Origin: Clostridiales bacterium
Lineage (GTDB): Bacteria; Bacillota; Clostridia; Saccharofermentanales; Saccharofermentanaceae
Direction of reading: 5' to 3'
Length of the DNA: 64,000 bases
Assembly: GCA_017620475.1 (NCBI GenBank)
Contig: JAFZQI010000031.1
Span: 1 to 64,000 of the forward strand
The notes under the pieces are model-generated. The model was not told the origin of the DNA and made no database searches. It saw only the letters and a list, made by a program, of their open reading frames with translations. Positions 16,492-25,401 of the stretch are shown here, one piece after another; position 1 is the stretch's first letter, and every line of letters starts with the position of its first letter. Both the position numbers and the translations under genes were made by a program.

Positions 16492-17388
16492 TTACTGTTC
16501 CTCCTTTTTCGCTTCTGAAGCTCCATCCGCAGCAGCTGCTTCCCTGGCCGCCTCTCCGGCTGCCAGCATGCGGCACTCGTGAGAAGCACTCTCGCGCTCC
16601 TGTGCCTTGTAGTAGGAGTTCCTGCGCATCAGTTCGTCAAAGTCGACTTCGTGTCCGTCAAAATCCGGGCCGTCGACACAGGCGAAGCGGATATTGCCGC
16701 CGACGGTTACACGGCATCCGCCGCACATTCCGGTACCATCGATCATGATGGGGTTGAGGCTGACGAGCGTCTTGATCCCGTAAGGACGGGTCACCTCGGA
16801 GAGGAATTTCATCATGGGGATCGGTCCGATCGCAATGACCAGATCGTATTTATTCCCGGCATCGATCAGGGACTGAAGCTTATTGGTAACGAATCCTTTC
16901 TCGCCGTAGGATCCGTCATCGGTCGTCACATAGAGGTTGTGACAAACGGCACGCATCTCGTCTTCGAGGATCACGATATCCTTGTTTCGGAATCCGGCGA
17001 TCATATCCACGTGAGCACCCGCGTTGAACAGTGCTTTTGCAGAAGGATAAGCAATCGCGCAGCCCACGCCGCCTCCGACGACACAGACATTCTTATACCC
17101 GTCGATCTCAGTGGCATTTCCGAGAGGTCCGACGAAATCCAGGATGCTGTCGCCTTCGTTCAACTGAGCCAAGGCTTTGGTGGATGTACCTACCGCTTGG
17201 AAAATGATGGTCACCGTGCCCTTCTCTTTGTCCCGGTCGGCGATCGTCAACGGGATACGCTCTCCGTACTGATCGATACGGAAGATGATGAACTGTCCCG
17301 CACGTGCTTTGGCGGCGATGTACGGTGCCTCCACTTCCATAAGGGTGACAGCTTCATTGAGCTGCCTTTTGGTTACGATCTTATACAT
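16492..17388 (-). CDS. nfnA: NfnA-type sulfide/ferredoxin-NADP reductase, FAD and [2Fe-2S] subunit
   Basis: This 298-residue protein is of the ferredoxin-NADP reductase/dihydroorotate dehydrogenase electron-transfer subunit family. Motifs are the flavin-binding RIPLTIAD, the nucleotide-binding VVGGGVGCAIAYP and a C-terminal cluster motif GTGMCGGCRVTVGG...FACVDG. The Ala/Glu/Lys-rich tail of about 25 residues looks disordered. It is the first gene of the leftward cluster and is followed after one base by nfnB, the gene order of nfnAB. The expected reaction couples reduced ferredoxin and NADH oxidation to NADP+ reduction in the cytoplasm. The ATG at 17388 has GGGTGG upstream. Confidence 0.85.
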   Translation of the reverse strand: MYKIVTKRQLNEAVTLMEVEAPYIAAKARAGQFIIFRIDQYGERIPLTIADRDKEKGTVTIIFQAVGTSTKALAQLNEGDSILDFVGPLGNATEIDGYKNVCVVGGGVGCAIAYPSAKALFNAGAHVDMIAGFRNKDIVILEDEMRAVCHNLYVTTDDGSYGEKGFVTNKLQSLIDAGNKYDLVIAIGPIPMMKFLSEVTRPYGIKTLVSLNPIMIDGTGMCGGCRVTVGGNIRFACVDGPDFDGHEVDFDELMRRNSYYKAQERESASHECRMLAAGEAAREAAAADGASEAKKEEQ

Positions 17389-17464
17389 ACTCCCCACCCT
17401 TCCGAGAGAAGGAACCTCAGGCGTTCCCCGGTGCGGATCGCATCGGCCTGGCGGACGGCTCTCT

Positions 17465-17513
17465 CAAATGAAAATCATATTATTCATTTAATACCACCGC
17501 CAAATGAAAATCA
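17465..17513. repeat. 13-bp direct repeat upstream of nfnA
   Basis: CAAATGAAAATCA occurs at 17465-17477 and 17501-17513, offset by 36 bp, in the region between the divergent nfnA and ABC genes. The arrangement suits a regulator-binding site. Confidence 0.5.
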
Positions 17514-17621
17514 ATAATTATTCCCGAATTGCTCGGATAATTAAAAAAGAATAGCGGAATAAAGTAAAAAATGATAGACTATTTTTGACCTATACTGCAG
17601 ATGGGATCTAAGGAGGGAAGT

Positions 17622-18449
17622 ATGCTTCGGGTCAAGGGGTTGACGAAGAAATACAATAAGAAGTATGCGGTCGAGAAAGTGTCGTTCAATCTCGATGAAG
17701 GTGAGATCGGAGTTCTCCTCGGACCGAACGGAGCAGGTAAATCCACGGTGATCAAGTGTATCCTCGGTCTGCTCCAGTATGACGGTGAGGTGAAGGTCGA
17801 CGGACTCTCCACCACATCTGCGGAAGGAAGAAAGATACTGGGATATGTCCCGGAGATCCCCGCCCTCTACGAGAGGATGACGGTCCGGGAGCATTTTGAA
17901 TTTATTACCCGTGCCTACCAGCTCGATCCGGAAAAGACTCGCGAATATGCGTCGGAACTGGTTAACCGTCTCCGTCTTAATGAAGTCGTTGACTCGTTCT
18001 GTAAAGACCTTTCCAAGGGCATGCAGCAGAAAGTTTCAATTATCTGCGCACTCCTTCCCAGACCGAAGATCCTGCTTCTGGATGAGCCGATGCTGGGCTT
18101 GGATCCCCATGCAATCAAAGAACTGCGATTGATACTTACGGAACTTGCGGAAGACGGCGTGGCGATCCTGATATCGACACACCTGATCTCGACGGTAGAA
18201 GGGATGTGGCAGAAGGCCTATATCATGCGCAACGGCCAGATCCTCTATACGCACCGCAAAGATGAGATGGTGGGCGTCTGGGCGGAATCCCTGGAGAGAA
18301 TATTCTTCGCGGAGACCGAGTCTTACGATTCACCGTGGCAGGTAAGCCCGGAGCCGAGGCGAAAAGGACAGCAGACGCAGAAGAAGAATCCTTCGGTGAG
18401 CCGTCCGAATACTTCCAAGAAGAAAAGCACGAAGAAAAAGAAGAAGTAA
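17622..18449 (+). CDS. ABC transporter ATP-binding protein
   Basis: This 275-residue ATPase has Walker A GPNGAGKS (about 38-45), the signature region DLSKGMQQK, Walker B ILLLDEPMLGLDP and the H-loop STHLISTVE. The last 25 residues are an unusual Lys/Ser/Pro tail (SRPNTSKKKSTKKKKK). It resembles ATPases of ABC-2-type exporters. The start at 17622 has AAGGAGG 5 nt upstream. It is followed after 6 bp by its membrane partner, and a similar pair lies at 63157 onward. Confidence 0.92.
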   Translation: MLRVKGLTKKYNKKYAVEKVSFNLDEGEIGVLLGPNGAGKSTVIKCILGLLQYDGEVKVDGLSTTSAEGRKILGYVPEIPALYERMTVREHFEFITRAYQLDPEKTREYASELVNRLRLNEVVDSFCKDLSKGMQQKVSIICALLPRPKILLLDEPMLGLDPHAIKELRLILTELAEDGVAILISTHLISTVEGMWQKAYIMRNGQILYTHRKDEMVGVWAESLERIFFAETESYDSPWQVSPEPRRKGQQTQKKNPSVSRPNTSKKKSTKKKKK

Positions 18450-18455
18450 ATCATT

Positions 18456-20045
18456 ATGAATGCGTGCCGGTATATCATTTTCAGACAATGGAGACATACT
18501 CTCCGGGACAAGATGAAGCACCCGTCATTCTGGATCGGTGTTTTTGTCGTCGTTGCGTATGTCGCATTCTTTATCTACCAGGCACTGACTCATGAAGGAA
18601 GTTCCGGAAGGTTTGCCGATTCCCGATATATGTATGAGGGCGGCGCGATGGTGCTGTTTATGCTAACCACCCTGGTCGGTTTGGGCGTCGGTCTTCTGCG
18701 CGGAAACGCTTTCTTCCGGCAGGCGGATGTCAGCCATCTTCTGGTATCTCCCGTAAAACCGAGGAATATCCTGTTCTACGGATTGTTCCGCCAGGTCGGC
18801 CTCTATGTTTTCTTTACGCTTCTTCTGGCCGTACAGCTCGGAAACCTGCACTTCTATTTCAATCTGCAGGGCTGGGAGCTCGCACTTCTTCTGGGAGTAT
18901 GGATCCTTCTTTGCATCACCTTGATCCTTCTTTCGATGGGCGTGTACTCTCTGACTGCGATCCACCCGGCATTCCGGATGGTGATCCGGTTATCCATGTA
19001 TATTTTCTCGGCCATCGTGATCGTGGGGCTGGTGATCACGCTCTGGAAAAGTCAGTCGCCGCTGTCAGGGACACTTAAGTATTTTGACGATCCGCATATG
19101 CATGCACTGCCTCTGGGAGGCTGGGCGATGGGGCTTCTGGTTTCGGTGACCGAACGCCGGTACGAACTGGCCGCAGTCTACGGCGGACTTCTGGTTCTTT
19201 TCGCGTTTATCGGATTCATCTTTTCATTTAGAAACCACCATGGATTCTACGAGGATATCCTGATTTCGATGGAACACGGATGCGGCGCACTTCGCGATTC
19301 CCAGGAAGAGGACAAGGCCGGTGCTAAAGCCGCTCCCGTAAAGAAGAGCCATCTGATGGGAGTCAGCCGTGGAGAGGCCGCGCTTATGCTTAGGCAAATG
19401 ACGGAATGCAAGAAGCGTCCGCTTTTCTTCCTGGACTGGGGAACGCTGGCGATGCTTCTACTGTCTGTTGCCCTGGGCGCAATCATGCGTGCACTGATGC
19501 TCAAGGGCATGTATGAGTTCATCATGGAGATCATTTCACTTTCCGCGCTTTGTTATGCCATGCTGTTCTCCGTCCGAATCGAGACTTTCCTCGACGAATT
19601 AAAGAAGCCGTATATCTTCCTCGTGCCGGGAAGTACGGTGAAGAAACTTTTGTATTTCTGCGCGACGCCCTATCTCAAGGCGCTTCTTGAGGGTGCGCTC
19701 TGCACGACGATCGTTTCCGTGTTTGCACGGCTTCGTCCGGCGTTCGTGTTCTACGGCACATTATTCTACGGATCGGCCGCCATACTCTTCTGCGCAGCCT
19801 ATGTGGCATCCGTAAGAGCATTGGGCTTGAACCGCTCCCGATTCCTGTATAAGCTTCTGGCGTTCGCTATTGTCACCGCGATATTCCTCTTCGAGCTTTC
19901 CTTCGGAACGACCGTCGGATCCACGCTTTATATGGCCTCCACCTCCATCTTCCTGATGGACTTTCTGATCCTGGCCATCTGCAACCTCATTGCCTCGCTG
20001 ATCTTCTTCTTCAGCGCACGCACGATCCTGGAGACCCGCGACTGA
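18456..20045 (+). CDS. ABC exporter membrane protein
   Basis: This 529-residue protein has about 11-12 hydrophobic segments and a charged cytoplasmic loop near residues 280-315 (EEDKAGAKAAPVKKSH). It resembles the 'putative ABC exporter' family of clostridia (PF16962-like). The motif DVSHLLVSPVKPRNILFYGL near 90-110 is typical of that group. It starts 6 bp after the ATPase stop with a weak AAGAAG site, consistent with coupled translation. Its cargo is unknown. Confidence 0.78.
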   Translation: MNACRYIIFRQWRHTLRDKMKHPSFWIGVFVVVAYVAFFIYQALTHEGSSGRFADSRYMYEGGAMVLFMLTTLVGLGVGLLRGNAFFRQADVSHLLVSPVKPRNILFYGLFRQVGLYVFFTLLLAVQLGNLHFYFNLQGWELALLLGVWILLCITLILLSMGVYSLTAIHPAFRMVIRLSMYIFSAIVIVGLVITLWKSQSPLSGTLKYFDDPHMHALPLGGWAMGLLVSVTERRYELAAVYGGLLVLFAFIGFIFSFRNHHGFYEDILISMEHGCGALRDSQEEDKAGAKAAPVKKSHLMGVSRGEAALMLRQMTECKKRPLFFLDWGTLAMLLLSVALGAIMRALMLKGMYEFIMEIISLSALCYAMLFSVRIETFLDELKKPYIFLVPGSTVKKLLYFCATPYLKALLEGALCTTIVSVFARLRPAFVFYGTLFYGSAAILFCAAYVASVRALGLNRSRFLYKLLAFAIVTAIFLFELSFGTTVGSTLYMASTSIFLMDFLILAICNLIASLIFFFSARTILETRD

Positions 20046-20058
20046 TTGATAAGAAAAG

Positions 20059-20088
20059 TTAGTCAAGTCTTTGTTTTTCCAGTATAAT
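20059..20088 (+). promoter_or_regulatory. promoter of the first giant solute-binding lipoprotein
   Basis: A perfect TATAAT lies at 20083-20088 with a weak TTAGTC-like -35 at 20059-20064 (18-bp spacer), 36 bp upstream of the start codon. Confidence 0.5.
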
Positions 20089-20123
20089 TACCCTGAATGT
20101 GTATTTCGGAGGGTCAAGTCGGT

Positions 20124-22502
20124 ATGAGGCGCAATTGGAAAAGAATCCTTGCCACGGTGCTTGCTTTAGCACTGGCTGTGCCGGCTTCGGCTTGCAAGAA
20201 AAAACGCCCCAAAGATGAAGTGATCAAAGAATCGGACACGTATTTTACCGCTTCGGAAAAAGAACTGGTCATTAATTCTGATCCGGATAAGAAAATCCTC
20301 ATGTCGAATGTTGACAATGCCAGGATCGTCGGCAATACGATCGTTGCCAATTACACATTGCTTTACGAGTACCCGCCGGATGTAATGAAGTGGCTCGATG
20401 AGGAGGTGGATCCCGACTCCGAAATCGCCATAGAAATCGAAAATATGTGGAACGACTATTACCAGACCGGGGTGGCTTTTTTTGATTTCGACGGCAATAT
20501 GAAAAATATCATCGAGATCCCGGATTCGATGCAGGTGGTCACGATCGATGAGGGACTGGATAATGAGATCATCGTGCTTCTGGAGACGCTGGATTATTCA
20601 TACGATGGCGCGAATTATTATATCCGTACCTACGATGAAAATGCGGCCCTTCTGGATTCCATTTCGGTTTCGGAAAACCTGGACAGCTGGTATTCTTCGG
20701 TGTTTGCTACGGAGGACGGGAAGTATATTCTGGTCGGATATGCAGATATTGTTGTTCTTACATCCAATGGATATGTAGAGGGGAGATTGCAGGACGAGAT
20801 GCTCCAGGAATCGCTGTTCCGGTCCGGAGACAAGTATTACGTCATGTCGTACCTCAGCAATGAATCGAATTTGGAAGTCAAAGCCTATCTTCAGGAACTG
20901 GACACCGATTCGGTCGTTATGGTCGGTGATCGGATCGATGTCGATCTTCGCTTAAGTGAGAGTTACTCGAATTCTCAGGGAGAATGCTATCTGATTACCG
21001 GAAACGGAATCGAGAAAGTGGATATCCTTTCCGGAAAATCCGAAGAGTTCCTCAACTGGGATAATACGGATGTCAATTACGGGAATATCGACCGAGACAG
21101 CCTGCGCATCCTGTCGGATGACAAAGTGGCGTTTATCCGTTCATCCTGGGAAGCGGCAAATGAGAATGAAACCTGGATCGGGAAGACCTATGTAACCGTC
21201 CTGACAAGGGCAGAGAAGAATCCGCACGCCGGAAAGACATATATTGAGATGGGCGTGATCGGAACACTCGGAGAGGAAGTACAGGAGTATATCCTCAGAT
21301 ACAACAACGCCGAAGGAAATCCGGCCAGAGTCCGTGTACACGACTACACGGCCAGCTCGGCGATGGTCACGGGATCATCACAATATCTTTCGGACGTTTC
21401 GGAGCAGGTATATCTTGATATGCTGAGCGGAAACGGACCGGATATTCTGGTGGATTTTTCCGGATACAGCCAATTCAATTCCGAAGAAGTCCTTGTCGAT
21501 CTGAATACTTACGTGGATGGAGAGTCTGGCCTGAACAGGGATGAATATTTCGATAATGTCCTATCGGCTTTTGAGACAAAGGACAAACTGTTCCAGATCC
21601 CGGTTTGCTTTGATATCCGCGGACTTATGGGCAACGAGATCCTGATCGGCGAACGCTCCGGATGGACATATTCCGAATTTTTCCAGATCGTGGAGACGCT
21701 GGATCCGGATGTGACCGTTATGGAGGAGATGCGATATAACGAGCTCCTTTATGAGCTCCTGTCAAACGCGATGGACAGCTTTATCGATTATTCCCGTAAA
21801 GAAGTGTATTTTGACGGGGATGAGTTCAAGCAGCTCCTGCAGATCGTGAAAGAGTACGGCGTGGAGACGGTACATGACTCGTACGACTATGTAGACAGTT
21901 ACGAGTATTTCCCCAATTCGTTCTACGGCCCGCGGGAGAAAATGGACGAAGGAATACTGGCACTGACGGATACATACATCTACAGTCTGGAACAGTATGC
22001 CGAGAATGCTTCGATCTGTAACGGCAAAGTGATATACGTGGGCATGCCCTCGCCGGAAGGAACGGGAATGTCAGCCGCTCCGATGCTGACGATGGCGATC
22101 TCTGCTTTTTCAAAAAAGAAAGATGAGGCCTGGAACTTTATCCGACAGATGTTTGATGAGGATGCGCAGTACGATCTGACCAATTCTTTCAGTTCCATAC
22201 CTTTAAATCGTAAGGCCTTTGACAAGATCAATGATGAGGCGATCAGCAGAAACGCGCAGCAGATCCGTGATCTTATAGAAAACGGATGGGATACGGAAGA
22301 AATGATCACTCCGATCACACAAGCCCATAAGGAAGGCTTCCTCAAGCTTGTTGAGAGCGTCAGTACGATCATGTCATCTGACCCGGCGGTGATCGCCATC
22401 ATTGAAGAAGAGACGGCCGGATATTTTGCGGGACAGCGCGAGCTCGACGAGGTGTGTGCAAATATCCAGAAACGCACCACGATCATCGTCAACGAACGAT
22501 AA
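20124..22502 (+). CDS. giant solute-binding lipoprotein, probable beta-propeller plus SBP domain (paralogue 1)
   Basis: This 792-residue protein has a signal peptide with lipobox ASAC (Cys24). The first half (about 40-370) holds repeated short strands of the type FDFDGNMKNIIEI, ATEDGKYILVGYA and TGNGIEKVDILSG, which suggests a beta-propeller. The second half (about 385-790) is like sugar ABC solute-binding proteins: YLDMLSGNGPDILVDFSGYSQF, SGWTYSEFFQIVETL, GMSAAPMLTMAISAFSKKKDEAWNFIRQM. Typical family-1 solute-binding proteins are 400-450 residues, so the extra domain is notable. It ends with ELDEVCANIQKRTTIIVNER, nearly shared with two paralogues in this window. The start at 20124 has GGAGGG 10 nt upstream. 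The ligand is unknown; an oligosaccharide is likely from context. Confidence 0.82.
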   Translation: MRRNWKRILATVLALALAVPASACKKKRPKDEVIKESDTYFTASEKELVINSDPDKKILMSNVDNARIVGNTIVANYTLLYEYPPDVMKWLDEEVDPDSEIAIEIENMWNDYYQTGVAFFDFDGNMKNIIEIPDSMQVVTIDEGLDNEIIVLLETLDYSYDGANYYIRTYDENAALLDSISVSENLDSWYSSVFATEDGKYILVGYADIVVLTSNGYVEGRLQDEMLQESLFRSGDKYYVMSYLSNESNLEVKAYLQELDTDSVVMVGDRIDVDLRLSESYSNSQGECYLITGNGIEKVDILSGKSEEFLNWDNTDVNYGNIDRDSLRILSDDKVAFIRSSWEAANENETWIGKTYVTVLTRAEKNPHAGKTYIEMGVIGTLGEEVQEYILRYNNAEGNPARVRVHDYTASSAMVTGSSQYLSDVSEQVYLDMLSGNGPDILVDFSGYSQFNSEEVLVDLNTYVDGESGLNRDEYFDNVLSAFETKDKLFQIPVCFDIRGLMGNEILIGERSGWTYSEFFQIVETLDPDVTVMEEMRYNELLYELLSNAMDSFIDYSRKEVYFDGDEFKQLLQIVKEYGVETVHDSYDYVDSYEYFPNSFYGPREKMDEGILALTDTYIYSLEQYAENASICNGKVIYVGMPSPEGTGMSAAPMLTMAISAFSKKKDEAWNFIRQMFDEDAQYDLTNSFSSIPLNRKAFDKINDEAISRNAQQIRDLIENGWDTEEMITPITQAHKEGFLKLVESVSTIMSSDPAVIAIIEEETAGYFAGQRELDEVCANIQKRTTIIVNER

Positions 22503-22520
22503 TTCATTGCGAACGTGATG

Positions 22521-22576
22521 ATTCGACGAGCGCGATTATTTCAGACGCATTTATTCGACGAGCGCGATTATTTCAG
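22521..22576 (+). repeat. 24-bp perfect direct repeat between two solute-binding genes
   Basis: The 24 bases at 22521-22544 (starting ATTCGACGAGCGCG) are repeated exactly at 22553-22576, separated by 8 bp. The 32-bp period is about three helical turns. It lies between the first paralogue's stop and the promoter of the second. Confidence 0.85.
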
Positions 22577-22643
22577 TTTTGCTACAAGATAAGAAAAACT
22601 TCCTTGTATTACAAATCTTTCATTTTCTTTCCGGGGGAACTCC

Positions 22644-22649
22644 TATAAT
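22644..22649 (+). promoter_or_regulatory. -10 element upstream of the second giant lipoprotein
   Basis: A perfect TATAAT sits 32 bp before the start codon. No good -35 is seen at the right distance, so activation by a factor binding the upstream direct repeat is possible. Confidence 0.45.
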
Positions 22650-22681
22650 AGAATCGACAAGAACCCCACGGAGGTGTAACT

Positions 22682-25117
22682 ATGAAAAAATATATAAGGA
22701 ATGTGCTGGCTTTTACGCTGTCTATTTCCATGCTGATCCCTCTTACGGCATGTAAAAAGAAGAAGGCCGGAGGAAGCAGCAAGCATTCTGTTGTAACTGA
22801 GGATGATCCGTACTATACGGCGGAAGAAATCCCGATCAAACTTGAAGTAGATACGACGAAGAAGCTGGAATACAGCGATGTGAGTAATCCGAAGATCGTA
22901 GGAGACCAGATCTTTGCATCCTATACGGTTTCGTATGAGATGCCGGAAGAAGTGATGAATCAGATTGATGATATGTATAACAGCATCGGCCCGGACGAGT
23001 GCCCGGACGAGGACTTCTATAACAAGATCAACGATCTTTACAAAGGATACTACGATAGCGGCGTCCTGATCCTCGACATGGATGGAAATGTCGTTAAGAA
23101 AACCAGTTTCGGTGAGACCGGCAGTTTAGGAGACATCACTCCGCTCAACGATGGCGGTTTCCTGATGACTTCGTACGACTATGAACCGGGCGAGTGCAAG
23201 GAATCGGTCAAACTGGTGAAGTATAACAAAGATATGGAAGTTGAAAAAGAAATCAAGCTGGATGATTCCATCGAGGATTTATGGGGCGGAAAAGTATATG
23301 CCATGGATAACGGCAATTTCCTGATCGGCTCCTATTCCGGCGTGTATGTTATAGATGCGAACGGAAAACTGATCGGCAAGGACAGCAATTCCGATATGCA
23401 GGGCAACCTTTATAAGGTCGATGGCAAGTATTACGCATTCCTTTATAAGTATGACGACAAAGCAGAAAAAGAATCCTATACACTGAACGAGATCGATCCG
23501 AATACCGGTAAGATCAGTTCGGATGGCAAGGAATGCAGCCCCCTGCTTTGGAGTGCCGTTGAAGGGGATGACGGTTATTACACTGTTACTTCCAACGGTA
23601 TCGAGAAGATCAACATCCTGGATAAGAAAGCCGAAAGCGAAATGATCCTGGATTGGAACTGGACAGATCTGAACCGTTCGAACCTCTGGTCAGAGGGAAT
23701 GTCCATCAAGTCGGATGAAGAAATGTACTTTGTCAAGACCAACTATATCCGATCCGATGACCCGGCAGAGAAATACAGCGGGAGCGAGACCGTCATCGTA
23801 AAGCTGAAGAAGGCGGATAAGAATCCGCATGTAGGAAAGACCATTATTGAGATCGGCATGGCCGGCATGTACAGTGAAACCTTCACGGATTATATCGTTT
23901 CCTACAATAAAGATGCGAACAACAAGTCCAGAATTATTACCAAGGACTATACAAGTGATGTAACCACCTATGAGGAATACGAGAAGATGCTTAAGGAAAT
24001 GGCCGATAAGGTCTACCTGGAGATGCTCTCCGGGGAAGGCCCGGATATCCTTGTCAACTTCTCTTCCTACAGTCAGTTCAATAACGATGAGGTACTGGTC
24101 GACCTCAATAAACTTATCGATGGCGAAAACGGATTCTCCAGAGATGAGTATTTCGATAATGTTTTCCGTGCTTTTGAGACTCGTGGCAAGATGTATCAGA
24201 TTCCGGTATGTGTAGATATTTCCGGGTATCTGGCGAATAAGGATATCGTCGGAGACCGTTCGGGCTGGACATACGATGAGTTCGAGAGTATCGCCAAGAC
24301 TTTGCCGGAAGATGTGTCCATGATGGAAGAGACTCAGTGCAGTGCGCTTCTGCAGTCACTTATGAGTGTATCTACGAATTCGTTTGTTGATTATGAAAAG
24401 AAAGAAGTCCACTTTGACAGCGAGGATTTCAAGAAACTTCTGACGATCGCCAAGAACTACGGAACGACCCGTGATCTGGACTCGGATATGGGCATGTACG
24501 AAACAAGTGCGATGATCGACGGGATGTACGAAGAGTATGATCCGTATTCTAAACTCAAGGATGGCGTGATCGTTATGATGCCGGTAAGCTTCTACGATCT
24601 TAGAGGATATGCCGAAAACTGCAGTGCACTCAAGGAGAAGTCCGTATTCCTGGGAGCTCCGGCTCCGGAAGCTTCCGGTATGTCCGCATCTCCGATGCTG
24701 ACGCTGGCGATCTCACAGTTCTCCTCTCATCAGGAAGAAGCATGGGATTTCATCAAGTTCATGTTCGCTGAAGAACAGCAGCTGAAGTATGCGTCTGACT
24801 TCTGGTCGCTGCCTCTTTCCAGAGAAGCCCTCCAGAAGAGATCGGAAAACCAGATCGAGGAGTATAACCGTGACAAGGAAGAAGCCAAGAAATGGGGATA
24901 CGGCGACGATAGGTACTACCAGTATGATCTTACACAGGAGACCGTAGATGGTCTGGTCAAGATCGTAGAAGGCGTGAAGACGATCTCCAGCGTCGACCCG
25001 GGTCTTCTGATGATCATCAACGAGGAAGCTCCGGCATTCTTCGAGAATCAGAGATCGGTAGACGACGTATGCAAAAACATCCAGAACCGTGCGACAACAC
25101 TTCTGCACGAGAGGTAA
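22682..25117 (+). CDS. giant solute-binding lipoprotein, probable beta-propeller plus SBP domain (paralogue 2)
   Basis: This is an 811-residue lipoprotein with lipobox LTAC (Cys24) followed by KKKK. The mature N-terminus (DDPYYTAEEIPIKLE) aligns with paralogues 1 and 3. Propeller-like strands include LILDMDGNVVKKTSF, LNDGGFLMTSYDY, MDNGNFLIGSYSGVYVID and VTSNGIEKINILDKK. The solute-binding half contains YLEMLSGEGPDILVNFSSYSQF, RSGWTYDEFESIAKTL and GMSASPMLTLAISQF. GGAGGTG lies 5 nt before the ATG. The next genes are two sugar-type ABC permeases, so it is the best candidate for their binding protein. Confidence 0.83.
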   Translation: MKKYIRNVLAFTLSISMLIPLTACKKKKAGGSSKHSVVTEDDPYYTAEEIPIKLEVDTTKKLEYSDVSNPKIVGDQIFASYTVSYEMPEEVMNQIDDMYNSIGPDECPDEDFYNKINDLYKGYYDSGVLILDMDGNVVKKTSFGETGSLGDITPLNDGGFLMTSYDYEPGECKESVKLVKYNKDMEVEKEIKLDDSIEDLWGGKVYAMDNGNFLIGSYSGVYVIDANGKLIGKDSNSDMQGNLYKVDGKYYAFLYKYDDKAEKESYTLNEIDPNTGKISSDGKECSPLLWSAVEGDDGYYTVTSNGIEKINILDKKAESEMILDWNWTDLNRSNLWSEGMSIKSDEEMYFVKTNYIRSDDPAEKYSGSETVIVKLKKADKNPHVGKTIIEIGMAGMYSETFTDYIVSYNKDANNKSRIITKDYTSDVTTYEEYEKMLKEMADKVYLEMLSGEGPDILVNFSSYSQFNNDEVLVDLNKLIDGENGFSRDEYFDNVFRAFETRGKMYQIPVCVDISGYLANKDIVGDRSGWTYDEFESIAKTLPEDVSMMEETQCSALLQSLMSVSTNSFVDYEKKEVHFDSEDFKKLLTIAKNYGTTRDLDSDMGMYETSAMIDGMYEEYDPYSKLKDGVIVMMPVSFYDLRGYAENCSALKEKSVFLGAPAPEASGMSASPMLTLAISQFSSHQEEAWDFIKFMFAEEQQLKYASDFWSLPLSREALQKRSENQIEEYNRDKEEAKKWGYGDDRYYQYDLTQETVDGLVKIVEGVKTISSVDPGLLMIINEEAPAFFENQRSVDDVCKNIQNRATTLLHER

Positions 25118-25401
25118 GACGGAAAGTGACGTATGTGTCACATAAAGGTCACTTGAAAGTCATTCCAGGATGAGACAATAAAGATGTCGAAAGGGAGAGC
25201 AACCTCCAAACCCAACTCCCTGTAGACAGGTAGCGAAGAACCTTTAACTATCTTCTATTTACTTTCATACCCGGGAGCGAGGCCCACCCCCCTCGCTCCC
25301 ACCCCTCCTCACAAAAGAAGAGAATTCAATTACGAAAATAACACAGTATGGTAGAATAAATTTGTACTTTCACTGTGATGCGATATAACGAAGGAAAACA
25401 G
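25118..25401 (+). other. 284-bp intergenic leader before the permease operon
   Basis: It contains a strong hairpin, GGGAGCGAGG (25273-25282) with CCTCGCTCCC (25291-25300), but no U run, so it is more likely a stabilising or processing element than a terminator. An A/G-rich conserved-looking stretch (about 25185-25245) precedes it. An extended -10 (TGGTAGAAT, 25349-25357) suggests a separate promoter for the permease operon. Confidence 0.5.

Noticed and set aside
15078..16748. A 556-codon plus-strand frame opposite nfnB
   Set aside because: It is antisense to a clear flavoprotein gene, with no recognisable domain.
22521..22576. The two 24-bp repeats as a CRISPR array
   Set aside because: Only two units with an 8-bp spacer and no cas genes.
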